A stretch of DNA of 64,000 bases from Gambelia wislizenii (lineage: Eukaryota > Chordata > Lepidosauria > Squamata > Crotaphytidae), in the NCBI GenBank assembly GCA_030847615.1, contig JAUMIR010000003.1:75650001-75714000 (forward strand). The letters run 5' to 3'. How positions within the stretch are numbered: position 1 is the stretch's first letter; each line of letters begins with the position of its first letter. The translations under genes were made by a program, and so were the position numbers. Shown one piece after another: positions 11,751-24,735 of the stretch. The notes beneath the pieces are model-generated. The model saw only the letters and a program-made list of their open reading frames with translations. It searched no databases and was not told the origin of the DNA.

Positions 11751-11855
11751 CACCTCTAAGTATTCCTTGCCTAAGAAAACCCTACGAAATTCATGGGGTC
11801 GCCATAAGTCTACAGGCAACTTGGAGGCACCCCCCCCCCACACACACACTACTGT
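11751..11855 (+). mobile_element. 5S-derived SINE family A, 3' part (split copy)
   Basis: Continuation of the SINE that starts at 9855: 'taagtattccttgcctaag', 'catggggtcgccataagtc', then a C run and a (CA)n tail. It confirms that the PLE entered a pre-existing SINE. Confidence 0.75.
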
Positions 11856-12927
11856 ATATAGAGAGCTGCAGATTGCTGCACCATGTGTGATTTGTGGTCA
11901 TGTATTTTAGTTTTTGCCATTGGGATGCGGGTACAAGGGAGAAAAATATAAGCCACAGATTTTGTAACAAACAATTAACAGTACAGTCATAAGAATAGGC
12001 TACCAGCATATATCAGTATCGTCTGACTTGACATTAACAATACTTAACTCTTTATGGTGCATTATCACAAACAGTGAAAAGCCCCTGTATGATCCTCTCA
12101 TGAAGTTGGTAGAACCCGCTGAGGCCAGAAATGCATCTTGGATTTGAGTCTTGGATATGTCTAATATACATACAAGAATCATCATTCTTTAATTCCCTGT
12201 ACTGTCTTCATACTGTATATATACAGTGTTGCCATTTTGAGTAAAACTTTGTTTTTAAAGCATTTTGCTCATTCCAAAACAGAAAATATTTCACCAAAGG
12301 TTTTGCCTGTGTTCCTAGAAAAAAAACTGAAAACTTGTCACTGGCAGAAAATCCCACATTTTTTTAAAAAAAATGAAGGTTTTTTCCCCCTCCCCTGGGC
12401 CTTAACATTTCTATTTCTGGTGTATTGAAATTGGTTCCAAACCCTCTAAAACTATCCCCCTTGACCTAAAGGAGGCATTAGCATGAGTGCAAAAGCTTCC
12501 AGAGGTGTTCATAAAATACAGTGGAATGATGGGGATTAGTTTCTCATAAAAATCTAGTCCCTCAGGTAAATTTATGCATAATTTTGCACATTGCTGTTTT
12601 TCCACAAACAATTTGGGAATTCGCAAGGGAGGTGCTTCAGTATACTAAAGCTAACATGATCCCTAAGCTGTTTTACTGCTCCCAGTTTTATTGAAAAGCT
12701 TTAATCTATAATAAAGGTTGTGATTCTCCCTCCCTGCCTTTGGTGAATTATGGTAGAACAGAGACAGCTAAGCTATAGCACATGATCCATAAAAGATGGA
12801 TTGTCAATTTTGAATAGTGTGTTGTAAGGGATTAGTTCTTTTTGAGAGACGTTTGGGATTGAAGCTTTTGCAAAACTTGGATATAACCATCAAACCCTGA
12901 ACAAGTATTAAACTTGTAAAACCTGTT
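11856..12927. other. non-coding stretch, no gene seen
   Basis: AT-rich sequence without recognisable gene or repeat family. Stray frames are short and have no domain. Confidence 0.4.
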
Positions 12928-13892
12928 GGGGATCAGTTACATGGCAGTTTTTATCCTGGGGAAAAGCGAGATCTGGAGATCTCGAATCTGTCCCATACTG
13001 TTCCCACGATTTGTCGCTGGTAGCAGAAGTCTAGTTTTTTTGGATTTGTTGTTTACACGTACCTCCATCCCAGGAAAGGGGCACACAACAGAGCTGTATT
13101 TTGATTGGTTGGACTTTGGAGGGGACGGGCTTGCAAGGGAAGCCTGGCAATTCTAGATCCGCCATTTTTGGTATGGTCAGTCTTGGAGAACCACCCATCC
13201 CGCCCGCCACAGCTACTCTCGCCTGCGTGGGGTAGTGGGTAGCTTCTCCATAATTGTCAGTCACGGAGAAGCCCCCCCCCGCCCCATGCAGCTACTCCCT
13301 CCCACCTTTGCCTCTGCTTCTCACGCCACCCCCCCCCTAGTGGCATGGGTGGGAGGGAGTAGCCACGCGGGGAGGGGGGCTTCTCCATAGCCACGCGGGC
13401 AGTGGCTGGCCCGCTCGGCACTTGCCCACCTCACTGCTGACTATGACAGCTTTTTTCACTGAGGGAGCGGTCCCTTGGTGTAAGAAGCCTCTGTAGCCAG
13501 CAGTGAGCCAGGAGAAAGGGCCGGGGAGGAGAGAGACCTCGCCTGACTCTCAGCTGGCTGCATTGGAGTCAGCGGAGGACCCTATGGAGGGCCATACCAA
13601 AATGGTGGATGAAGAAATGCAAGGCTTCCCTTGCAAAGCCTGCCCCCCCCCAATGTCCAACCAGTCAGAAATCATCCCATTTCCTAGGATGGTTCCTGAT
13701 TGTTCAGACAACCAATGGTATGGGTTATCCCGGACTTTCCAAAAAAGTCCCTGGAAAAATAGAGGAATGGAAAGTCATGGGGTAACTGGGTTTTTTTTTG
13801 CTACTCCTCCTTCCGAATAGCCTGTGATGTGTGTGAACCAATAGGGTTCGACACGAATTCTCAGGGGGGGGGGTTGCCATGTAAATGTGCCC
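12928..13892. mobile_element. foldback / large inverted-repeat element, family unknown
   Basis: About 965 bp with long, diverged inverted arms. The left arm (12928-13180) is complementary to the right arm (about 13588-13892). Clear matching blocks include 'ccataccaaaa', 'ggcttcccttgcaa', 'gtccaacca' and the outer 'ttacatggca'/'tgccatgtaa' ends. The centre (13180-13500) is GC-rich with runs of C and an internal near-repeat of the 'cggagaagcccccc' type. No transposase frame is visible; the 105-codon frame at 13503-13820 has no recognisable domain. The superfamily cannot be named from this sequence. Confidence 0.6.
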
Positions 13893-15074
13893 TTGGTAAT
13901 CACAGCGATCAGTGCGCACGGGACTTGATAAGGTAAATTGTACAACTGTATCTGAAGTCCAGATTTTTGTGTGTGTGGACTTTTGTGTATGTATTGAATT
14001 GTATTTTAGCATCAGGGCCAGTAGGGGATTATTTTTAGAAAAAAGGTTTAGCCTAGGCTCCCAAATGGGAACATGGGTTTACTTCTTGTTTTAAAAATAC
14101 TGTCATTACATTCAGAGTAAAGGCTAAACTTGAATTAATAAAATTGTGATTGTGTAGTATTAAATCTAGGAATTTAAATATGTACAAGTTAATGATCCCA
14201 TAGCAACATTACTTAGATCTCATAATGCACAGTTGTTGCACTTTTATTACTATTTATGTCATTACCTCCAGCTTCAGCAGTATTTACTGTTTAGCTGTGT
14301 TAATATGGAAATATTAATACTTCAGTTTCTTCTTCTTAATTCTCACTCTACTGTTGCATTTCTGCTAGGTTTTTTTAGAACTATATGGGAGAATTTTTGC
14401 ATAATTATCAGGCTGATGGCACATTTCAGCTATATTAGTAATTTTGTTTGAGAAATTTTGAATACTGAATGTGTAACGTGGGTAGTATGCTTTGTATAAG
14501 TGCTCCAAGGCCATGGAGATCACTGCCCTACACTTCCTATCCTTTGGGGATGTAGGGGAAGAGTACAATGTGAAGCACATCAGGTAGGGTCAAACTGCTA
14601 GGATACCAACGGAAAGGACTATTTGGTTTCTTCAAGATGCAGTTTGATGGTAGGGGCTTGACCTCGGTGGCACATATGAGCCCATTCTTACAATTTTGAA
14701 TGAAGAACCCACATTGCAGTGCATTTGGTTGACCATAGGGTAGTGGTGGGGAAAGTATAACCCATGGGCTTCATGTGACAACCAAGCTCCCCCAACTCCT
14801 GGATACCCCCCCACCACCACCACATTAGTTTTTAAAGGTGAAAATCACAATGGTATATTGTTTCTCCTAGAACAGGAGTTTATTTTTTTTTAACACCTCA
14901 GTTCTCCAAAAGCCCACACACTAGCCCGAAATTGCTCGAAAAACACAGGAAATTCAAACCATTACAAGGTAGCAGTTTTGTCTGAAAATGCAGCTGTGAA
15001 AATTAGCCCCTGCTCCTATCACAGTTGCCCACAGCTGCTGTAGGGTGTACTGAGGTGCTCCAGAGAATGCTTAT
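13893..15074. other. non-coding stretch, no gene seen
   Basis: AT-rich, with no supported gene. There is a short CCACCACCACCA tract near 14810-14823. Nothing else was identified. Confidence 0.4.
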
Positions 15075-15504
15075 GAGTTGTTTTTTCTTCTTTGTGGTCT
15101 CTTTAACTCACACAGATAGGTTATCTGCACCTGCACAGTACATGGTTTGGAACCTTCTAGAGCTGTTATATAAAGCTTTTGGCAGTAACTCCACCCACCC
15201 TCTTGGTGCCTTAGTAGCACAATTTCTACCTAAACCCTCAGTTCCTATTTGTCTGCCATGTCAGCAGCATCGAAGGAACTATTCTGAGCTGTTCTTCTCA
15301 TTTTGTTTTTACTGTTTTCCAGCTTTGCTTTTCAGATAATGATCTGGCTTGGTGACTCCCGTAATTTCTTTGGTAGATATTTGGTATGTTCTTTTCCGCT
15401 CTACATTTGCCTTGTGATTCAGGTTGTCTTGGACTGTTAATTGGCTTGACCTTGGACTGTCTGATTTAGTATTTTAGCATGACCTACAATGGCTTCAACT
15501 GTAG

Positions 15505-16000
15505 GGCTGGAAAAAAAAAACAGGTTTAAAAAACAATAAACCTTTTTGGGGTTTTTTTGGTTTAAACCAAACACCATTAAGACCAATGTAAGTCTAAATC
15601 CGAAAATTAAGTAGCAAAATGCAGTTTAAATATTACAGTCACTAGTTTAAATAATAATTGTTCTTCTGAAATGTGCTCTTTTAAACTAAGTTATTTTGGT
15701 TGAACTTACGTTAATTGAAGAATTTGTTTCTGAATGACATTTCTTGCAGTGTAAAATAAAGTGATTAAAAGGAAGCAACTGACACTAGATAATAGTCTAA
15801 CAATAAACAACTGCAAATAAACTGTAAAAGTTAGAATGTTTAAATTCAAACAGCCATTGTTGTTCCAGTAAGGGGGTTGGAAATAATAATAACAGCCAAA
15901 CTTTAAAAAAGAAGAATAACAAATTAAAAAAAAAAACCAGTTTTTTTTTTAAAAAAGTAATTTGGTTTAAACCAAGCCAACCATGTTCAACTGGTTCTTT
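15505..16000. repeat. AT-rich insertion inside the DIRS relic
   Basis: A highly AT-rich block. The palindrome ttggtttaaaccaa occurs near both ends, at about 15557 and 15962. It interrupts the expected Gag order of the DIRS relic, so it is probably an inserted MITE-like repeat. Exact ends and family could not be fixed. Confidence 0.35.
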
Positions 16001-16719
16001 TAAGAAATGAACCTCTTACAGTGTCAATATAGCTGAGTGGGATGGCCATTCAGTCTCCTGTGCCTTGGAGAAGGTAAAAATTTACTCACTACAAGGTGTT
16101 CAGCTAACAGGCACATAAGAACTGTTTGTCTAGACTCAAGGAGCTCTTGTATGAGCAAGACCTGATGGCTTCTGATAGCCTCTGATAAGCTCTCAGGCTC
16201 GACAACCAGATCTCACCAGCCTCGATCTGCTGCAGCCCTGAGTGCCTTGGGTTCTTTGGTCAGGGTAGCAGTTAAAAGATCCTTGCAAGATACGCATACT
16301 GATTACACCACAGAAGGGTTCAAAATGCCCTTCATCTGACTCTGCTCCCTGCTCGAAAATGTCATTGGTACTCATTGAGTCTGCTGGAACTGATACCTGA
16401 CATGAGGTGCCATTGACACCAGACCATTCCCTTGATTTTAGGGCTACTACTTCGACCTTGAAACATAAGAATGAAAAATGATGGCATAAGAAGAAGAGGG
16501 TGAAACAGATGGAAGGCTCTCCAAAGGTTTCTGCGTCTATACTTCCATTTGCTCCTGCACAAGTTCTGCAGACATCTCAGTTTAGCTTGCCAGGGGAAGT
16601 TGAGCCAATGACTCAGGTCTCCACAGGTTCTGTCCATTCCTCACCTCACTTGGAGGGACAAGCTGGGCCTTCTGTACTGGAATCTTCTAAGACTGGTCAC
16701 ATAGAAATTGTCAGGAGTC

Positions 16720-17200
16720 AGTGTCTGAACTCATTAGAAAGTGGCCAGACAACTGCCAAGTCTGCCAGCCTAGTCAAGGCCAAGCCCAGTCTCAAACCTG
16801 GAGGCCACAGCTGCACAGTCAGGAGATTGCAGGGCACTGCATCAAGCTGAAGTGTGGGGTGCACAGTAGAGTGTGGTGTGCAAAAGGCTGATGTAAGGCA
16901 CCCAGGTTTTTTGGGGGAGCCAATGCCCTGAGGGACTGTATAAAAGGAGGCTGCGCCCAGAGCATTTTCTCTCTTGAGCAAATCCAGTGCCTGGTGTAGC
17001 AGTTTGTCCGTCTACTTTGTGAATAGCTGTACGTATCGTAACTGGTTTGAGCTTAAAGATAAAGTACCTCCTGTTTGTTTGGAAGACAATCTCTCTGTGT
17101 GTGTGAGTATCCTTCTTTGGGAACGGGTTGCTGCTGACGTCTACTGAGCTATTTTTGCTTCCTCCGGGGATTGAGTATCCTATCATCCCCAACAAAATAG
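16720..17200 (+). mobile_element. possible solo LTR
   Basis: Shows the order expected of an LTR: a TATA box (tataaaagg at about 16938), a downstream polyadenylation-like 'gataaagt' near 17059, a T/G-rich stretch, and an end at ...ccccaaca near 17200. It breaks the Gag region of the DIRS relic. The 5' border and the short target duplication were not found, and no retroviral or Gypsy coding sequence is present. An unrelated promoter-like sequence cannot be excluded. Confidence 0.4.
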
Positions 17201-20200
17201 CCTTGGAGGGTGTGATTGTCAAATCCCCTTTAGACCTCCTATTTTGTTTCCTTCTGCTTGTGTGGTGCAGTCGCCTGTATGCCCTTGCCTCCCATACTGT
17301 CCCCTCCGTGTCTCTTGTTCAGCATCATCATTGATCTTCATCCAGTACCTCTAGTGATACTTAACCCCTCTTTTTCAACCTTACGGTCTTAGTCCCCAAG
17401 GAGCAAGTTGCTGTCAACTTGGCAACACTGATGTGTGGATTGCATCTTCATTGGGAGGAATGTGACAAGGAGTTCTATGCACGTAGAGATCGTGAACAAT
17501 ATTGATACGGTAGACGCTCCCTGTATGATTGTTATAACTGTTCGCCCTCTTCAGAATATTATGAAAAAATGTATCATGATTGCCATGGCTCCCATAGTAG
17601 TCTTTATGACTTACCTTACCTTACTTTATTATGAACATAGTTCTTGGACCCTCCATAGCCCACACTCCCATTGACACATGCAGCACAAGACCTACTCTTG
17701 GGTTCAGTATCACAAAAGCAAATTTCCCCTAGTAAGAACCAAGAACCTGAAGTATTGGTCTTGGAAAGGACTGAGCAAAGTGGACATCATTCGAACCTTC
17801 TCATTCTCCACGCCATATGATATGGACCATTGGACCTGATATGCATGCATCACCTCCACCAGTTCCTCCTTGAGTCCAGTCTCTGGGTTGAACAACTTCT
17901 GTGCCTTCTCCCATCACTCAGCAACTTCCAACATCAGAAGATTCTGATTCAGGCTTTTTTTCCTCCTTTTCAGATTTACCATCAATTCACTCCAAGGGTG
18001 TTGGGGGAACATGTCCTTTCTAAATTTTGAAATGTAATTATTATTGGCATTGATGTTTATTTCTAGGGAAGCCCCTGAAGAAGATTATTGAGTAATATAA
18101 AAGCCAAAATGCATTGGGCTTTTTAGAAAACAGGATAATAATAAGACCCTTTTAAAAAATAAAATAAAACCATTAGTAAGCACATGAAGATCTATTTCTT
18201 CTTTTGCTTGGGGAATGTGATTCTGTTTCCCTGATGAATGATGCTTGGGCTTTCTCAGAACAGATGCTACACATGGCACATGCACTAGAACAGGAAGTTA
18301 GACAGCCAGAGATGAAGCCTGCTGACCCTGTCTATAAAAGGGTTCAGAGCAAGGTTCCAACACCAGTGTCCATCCTGTTTCTCTCTTCCCTGCTCAAGGT
18401 GGTTCACAAGTCTTGGTTTTCTCCTGCTACAATGTAGCCCACCTTGAAGAAGATTGATGGACTGTACAAGGTGCTAGAGCCTGGTTCATATTGGCTTCTT
18501 CACCATCTGAAGCCAAATTCCATTGTGGTAGAGGCATCCCAAGCAAAGTCTTATCAGAAAAGACATACTAAGCCTTCTGACAAGGAGAGTAAGAAGCTGG
18601 ACCTGATGGCTAAGAAATTTTATTGAACTTCAGCCCTTTCATTCAGAATCACGCATTACAAGACATGTATGGGGGTATACCAGCAACATCTCTGTGAGTG
18701 CATAACCTGCCTCCTGGCTAAACTACCTGAGGAGAACAAGTGACTTGCAGGGGCTCCCCAATCTGAGGCCCATGCGCTGGCTGCCCAGCACATCAATTCC
18801 ACAAGACATGTGGCTGACTGCAGTGCAAAAACTTTGGTGGGATCGATCACTTTATGTCAGCATGCCTGGCTGTGCTTCTCAGGATGGTCACACCATGAGA
18901 GCCACCATAAAAGACCAGCTGTTGGACAAGAAGGGGCTGTTTAATGGAGACGTGGATGACAAGTTGCAGCACATGTAGAAGATGTGGACCAAAGCCTGAA
19001 AATTTGGGTTTCCATCTGAAGCCCAGTAGTCGTCCTGTTCCTGTTATGGTTGGTTCAGACAGTCGTCTGGCCGAAAATGCTCATTCAGCCCACCACCACG
19101 TTGATCTCAATCCCAGACTGTTGCATCAGCTCCTTGAAAGACTACTTTGTCCATCAATTATCCTGTCCCATCCTATAGGAGGACAACTCAGGAACAGGAA
19201 GCAACATCATTGATTGTCCAGATGCCCTTCTTTCCACCACTTCTCTTCAGCAACAGGCAACAGGTTACCACTATGCCTGGGCTACCATAGCATCAGACAC
19301 CTAGGTTCTTAGCATTGTATGGTGGGGGTACGTCATAAAGTTTTCAGACTACTTTCTATCAGGGGTAATCTGAATCACTCCCTCTCATACATTCAGGGAG
19401 GAGGTAATCACTATGCTCCAGAAAGGTGCTGTTGAACCCGTCCCTCCATCTTCCATCCCACAAGGATTTGTTTCCAGCTATTTCATCATGTCCAGAAAAG
19501 ATGAGGGACCCTGCCTGATTTTTGGACCTCCAGGATATCAATTTCTATATCCAGCCCAGACATTTCAGGATGGTTACTCTTAGTTCCATCCTTCCCCTGT
19601 TGCAAGAAGGAGATTGGTTTGCAGTGTTGGATTTGAAGGACGCATACTTTCATATTGCAATGGGATAAAGAAGATTAAAGAAACAGTGTGTTTTCAGGCT
19701 CTCCTCATTGCACCCTTTCTTCTGAACCAGGTACAGAGGATTGAAACCAGGGTTATATTCATGCAACATTTTCAAGGCAATGGAGCACATAAAAGGCATG
19801 GCTGCCCATGGGTATTTAAGATGGTCTGATGCCATGATGGTGAATAGACAGATGGGAGTGCATCTGGGGGACCAAAAAGTTTAGCAAACTTGGTAATGCT
19901 AGGAAATGAAAAGAAGTGTAATTGGGTGAGCATATTCTATATTAATGCAGATCTTTAAGCTACTGGCTGCTGATCCGCAACAAGTTTTCAAGAAAGAAAT
20001 ACTAGTTGTAGGCAATGCACATAATATGGTGCTAGTTCCTGACACACTGAGGGGGACCAGGGAAGTCTTGCTGGGCCACCACCTTGGATAGCTTAAGAAG
20101 CCCTGTTCTGCATAATAGCCTGCAAGCTGAGTAGGTATGGTTAAACATCTTTGGCTACTTAAACATGGTTCTGCTCACATTTTTGGCTTCTAGAAAATAG

Positions 20201-20400
20201 TCTTTAGACAGAGATGCAATCTACATGGTGCTGGAATTCCTACAGGACAACTTACAAAAAGCTTCAGTACCAACCCTAAAGAAATAGGCAGCAGACACCA
20301 AGAGTATTTTGAGATGCAAAGTGAAAATACCAGGGATTGATATTCACACACACACCTGACAGTTCCTCTGGGAGCAGGCAGTCTTGCTCAGATCACTATT

Positions 20401-21115
20401 TCTCTGCTTAGAACCAGCACTGGGCGTTAATAACTCTCATAGGGCTGCCATGTGAGCTTGTGACTACACTCCTTCTCAAGAACCTGTTTTTGTTTGCTAG
20501 GAGACTGCTTGGACTAGGGACGCTCTTCTCAGATTCTGGGTTGGGTTTTTTTCAAAGCAGTAACATTATTCTGAGATGAAATTTAACCCTGTAGAGGAGG
20601 GATTGTATGACGACAACTTGTTCCATGATTCTGTCTAAAAGAAAAGATTCAAATAAACTTCTTTTGTGTATCAGTAATTTATAGCAGAAATTGGCAATGT
20701 ACAGCCTGTAGACCACATGCAATTCTCTGAATCCCTTTTTGTTTTGTGGCCCCACAACCATGTCCTGGTCTGTTGCGGAAGCAGCTACCTCCACCATAGT
20801 CTTTGTTGCTGAAAATTTACCATCAAAAAGCACCTTTCTGTTGCCTTTTTTGTGGTAAAGGGAAGGATATGCTCTGTCCTGGGTTCACACTACTCTGTGG
20901 TGCAAGGGGATGCTGTAGAACTCTCTTGCATGATAGAGCCCTGTAGTGGTCATTGAATTATGGTGAAATGTGCAGCAGTGGCAGAAAATCCCCACAGAGA
21001 CAAAGGTAATGCCCAAGGTTTGTAGGAGGGACAGCCTGATCCCTCAACAAGATAAAGTCCCACACCCCCATTTTACAGTTTTCACAGCTGTACATAATCC
21101 AGGTGTATTCTAAGC
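20401..21115. other. non-coding stretch, no gene seen
   Basis: Likely flank or unrecognisable tail of the DIRS relic. No gene or named repeat can be supported. Confidence 0.3.
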
Positions 21116-21309
21116 CAGGGTTTCTCAACCAGGGTTACCTGGAACCCTGGGGTTCTATAAGAAGTTGTTTGGGGTTCTGCAAGATACTGAGATTGAGAAA
21201 AATAAATATTTTTTTAAGCTGTAGATATAATAATTTTTAGGCAGTGGTTCCTTGAGACCTGAAAATTGTTTCAAGGGTTTCACCAGGATAAAAAGGTTGA
21301 GAAAGGCTG
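21116..21309. mobile_element. hAT-like MITE, copy 2 (reverse)
   Basis: Starts cagggtttctcaacc and ends ggttgagaaaggctg. The body is the reverse of the 1376 and 25241 copies ('gagacctgaaaattgtttc', 'aggataaaaaggttgag'). The flanking 8-mers (ttctaagc / gtaagcat) no longer match clearly, which suggests an older insertion. Confidence 0.7.
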
Positions 21310-24300
21310 GTAAGCATTGACAAGACATTTCTCTGTGATATGAGTTTCTATAGACAATCTACTTATTGTATGGAATCATATTGCTATTAAGAGAATGGAT
21401 CAGCAGCTAGCATCCAACTCTTCATTCATACTGAAGAATCAGAGTTATTGGCAGGCAACTTTATAATTGCAATAGGGCTAATGTCTGGTAAAATTATGAT
21501 GCTTCAGAACTGCCTGCACATACTTTTGGTCATTTTTTTCTATAGTTTTTATTTTTTACTGTTTGATTGTCAAGCACATCTTCAAGCTTGAATTTTACTG
21601 GAAGTCCTCCCCCTGCCCCTGATTCCCAGAGATTACACAGCTAAGAAAGAAAGAAAAGTAATACTGAATAGCCACTGGAAATGCTACAAATAGACTTGAT
21701 TTATGGAAACTAGAAGTCTCAGGGTGAAACTGGATGTGACATCATTAGAAGCTATCTTGCTTTAAAAACCAATAAATAACACCAGGCTCAGAGCAGGGTC
21801 TGATTTTCATGAGAGTATTTGGAGGGGATTTTAACATTTTCCTCCCCAGCTGCAGTTCCCTTGCAAATGCAGCTATGACAGTTATAGTGGGAAATCTCCC
21901 ATTTGTACCAATGGGAGTTCACTGCCTCCACTTCTTAAGACTCATAATCATGTAAGTTGGGAGGGATTTTTCTCATGATTGCAGCTGATGAAGGAAGGGT
22001 TAAGTCTCCTTGCATACCTGTAATTCTAATGAAAATATCTCACCTCATACTTGCTATAAAAACAAAACCTGACATGGTTTCTAATGACATGTTTAGCATC
22101 ACACCTAGTTGGTCCATCAATAATACTGTATGTATTATTCCAGTATGCAAAAATAAGTTTAAGCACCCTAATTCTCTATTAGTCAGCAAAGCAAAACTTT
22201 ATTCAGTATGAGGTTTATCAGCCATTAAAACATTAAAACATACAGACCTCCAATTGTTGGACCACAATTCCCAGCAGTCTTAGCCAACATAGCTAGTAGA
22301 GAAGAATGCTAGAAGTTGTAGTCCAACAATATCTGAAGAGCTGCATGTTTTCCACCCTTGCATTAAAATAAGCTGTCTTTACACAGAATGTTTTACTCAG
22401 ATTCTTGTTTTCTTTCAAGGTCATTAAGTTGTGTGAATGTTACATGAAAAGTATGTGACAAGTATAGAATGCCACCTAAATGAATGGAGGCATAAGGCTC
22501 TGCTTACACACCTTCCCTATTTCATTTCCTAGTGTATGAATTTTGTGATAGGCATTTGTGTTACTTGATTTTGCAGTCTTTCTGTACAGAAAAAAAAATC
22601 CCTCCTTTTGCAATGAAGAAGCCCCCCTGGGATGTAGAATAACTGTTGTGAATTTTACTCTTTTCTTGGTGTATTTGGAAACTGTTGTGTGATCTACTTA
22701 ACATGCTGCAGTAAAAGAAACCCCAGATGTGTCATGCTTTTAGAAAGGATAGAAGCATGTAATGAGATGACTAATTAGATTGCTAATGAGCATAAAGAGT
22801 AATTAAAATATTTTCACTTTTGCTAGTGCCAGACTCTGAAATGTTTTAAGTCTCAAAGGGCTAGAATCTAAATCCATTATGAGTTATTTTGAAGCATTTG
22901 GTGTATGATGAGCTAATTTATAGTCATTACCGTTCAGGGGGAAATCAGAATTTACCAACAGTCTGTATTGGGAGGTGGCTGGGGGGACTTACGATATCTA
23001 ATTTTAAAAAAAACCATTATTGAAAACTCTGAATACTTACACAGTTCTGCATAACTTAATTAATAGCTCTTTCTTATACAAGGGTCAAACTGAGTATGAC
23101 TTCAAAGACACAGCTGTGTCCTTAAAGCATCATGTAGTTTGACCCACAATTTCCTTCTTCTAGAATGCAAGTGTTGTCAAAACTTAAATTTTCCAATTAT
23201 ACTCATTGTCAATAAAGAGTAGCATGTTGAAAGAGGCATAAAAATAATATAAACAAAGTAGTTCTGCAAATATATTTTTGTTCATATTCCATATTACCCA
23301 GGCTTTGTAGTGTATGACAGGGAAAGGATAGGAGTAAGATGTGAGACAGTCCCGACCCTGTAGATCAAGGCTGGACAACTTCCAGGGGTTGTGAAGGTCA
23401 CATCTGCTTGGAACCCACAGAAGGCCACACACACCTCATTATCACCCTGATTTTTTTCCCAAGAAGAAGAAAGAGGAAGAGAGGGAAAGAAATAAAAATA
23501 ACTCACCAAAAGTAGCCAGTGTCACACACACACACCGCAAGGCTTTTCCTGCAGAATTTTTGACATTTTTGGCCCCCTCCTTCCCAAAACGGTGAAACGA
23601 TGTGGAATACCATTATGACAGGTAGGATTCTCCCCGCATTCCGCGAGGAGTATTTTTGCTGTTTAGACAACCCCATAATAAATGTCTGCTATTCTGCGTG
23701 TTCATTGAAGGTACTGATACTTCTTCATCCATTGAATTTATGAAGATTCTTGCTGGCATGTTGCAGATGTGGTGTGTGAAATGTTGTAATGGATATCTGC
23801 TTTGTATGCGGTGTCACTGGTAAATGGCCACACTGAAACAGTTAATCTCTGCACCTCTGCCATTTAACATGCACAAGAAGTCAAAGAACAATGATTTAGA
23901 AAGGGTGGAGGAAGAGAACTCTGACTTTTCATTCATCTGAAATCTGTAGGCATGAGGTGCAGCAGAAAATTAGCTCATTCTTCAAACTAGAGAGATAGAC
24001 TCAGCTGCTTAACATCCAGAAAGTGATGAGCTACAGAAAATTATGTGCCAGGAAAAGAACCAAAAACATTTGGTGTGTTCCCTGTTGCAAGCAAACAGAG
24101 CCAGATGAAAGGAGAGAGGGTGAAAAGCTGCTGATGTCTCTGTCTGCACAAGAAGGCCCATTCACATTCCCCCCACCCCACCCCTAATAAAATAGAATAT
24201 GAAGTGTCCTCAACACAGACCCCATCTACTATACAAAGGATACATCGTTATTTGACAGGAGCAAACAGATGTAACAGGCTTCTTGCTTTTACTATCTGAC

Positions 24301-24640
24301 AACACTGCTGACTCAGGTCTTTTCCTACAAGCTGAAAAATGAATGTCCTGTTGCTCTCTGATTAAACTTACTTTGCTTTTCTCCTGTAGATTATTTATAT
24401 GGCTAGTGGATTCTTTCTCTTGAAGCTCAAGCTTGCCAGTTGTTTTTATGCTCATTATTTGTGGTGAAGAGAAGGAGAGGACCCTGACATCTTGCTCAGG
24501 GGAACAATTGCCTTATGATTGAAACTGGTCCAGAAGGAGAATGCTGGCTGCTTTCCCCCCTGTGGCTTGCTTGTTTTGAACAAACAAATGTACATATGCA
24601 ATGACAGAAACCCACCCATGGGACTGGTTTGGAATATCAT
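21310..24640. other. non-coding stretch with one palindromic MITE fragment
   Basis: At 22232-22345 there is a foldback repeat of the 'ttggaccacaattcccagcag' / 'gaagttgtagtccaacaa' type. A (CA)n run occurs at 23521-23536. Other frames have no recognisable product. Nothing else is supported. Confidence 0.45.
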
Positions 24641-24644
24641 AGTT

Positions 24645-24735
24645 CCGTGTGTGTGTACGTGCCTTCAAGTTGCCTGTTGACTTATGGCGAGCCTATGAAT
24701 TTCATAGTGTTTTCTTAGGCAAGGAATACTCAATT
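24645..24735 (-). mobile_element. 5S-derived SINE family A, 3' fragment
   Basis: Reverse-orientation 3' body: 'gtgccttcaagttgcctgt', 'gacttatggcgagcc', 'gaatttcatag', 'ttaggcaaggaatactca', next to a (GT)n run that is the reverse of the SINE's CA tail. The 5S-like head is missing. Confidence 0.65.

Larger units (their letters stand above)
15075..20400 (+). pseudogene. ancient degraded DIRS retrotransposon
   Basis: An old relative of the 43.3-kb DIRS element. Its left terminal repeat is recognisable at about 15080-15260 (ttcttctttgtggtctctt...; 'cttttggcagtaactccaccc'; 'taaaccctcagttcct'). Gag fragments follow: a frame at 18204-18437 includes MAHALEQEV, PADPVYKRVQSK and SLLKVVHKSW, parallel to MAHALDLKF, PADPVDPIFQRIQSK and SLLKLAQGSW in the younger copy. 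RT fragments at about 19360-19680 ('VLDLKDAYFHIAM', 'LQKGAVEP') follow in the correct order. A recombinase-like trace ('VLEFLQDNLQKA') lies near 20230-20270. There are many stops, frameshifts and insertions. The right end was not located. Confidence 0.75.
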
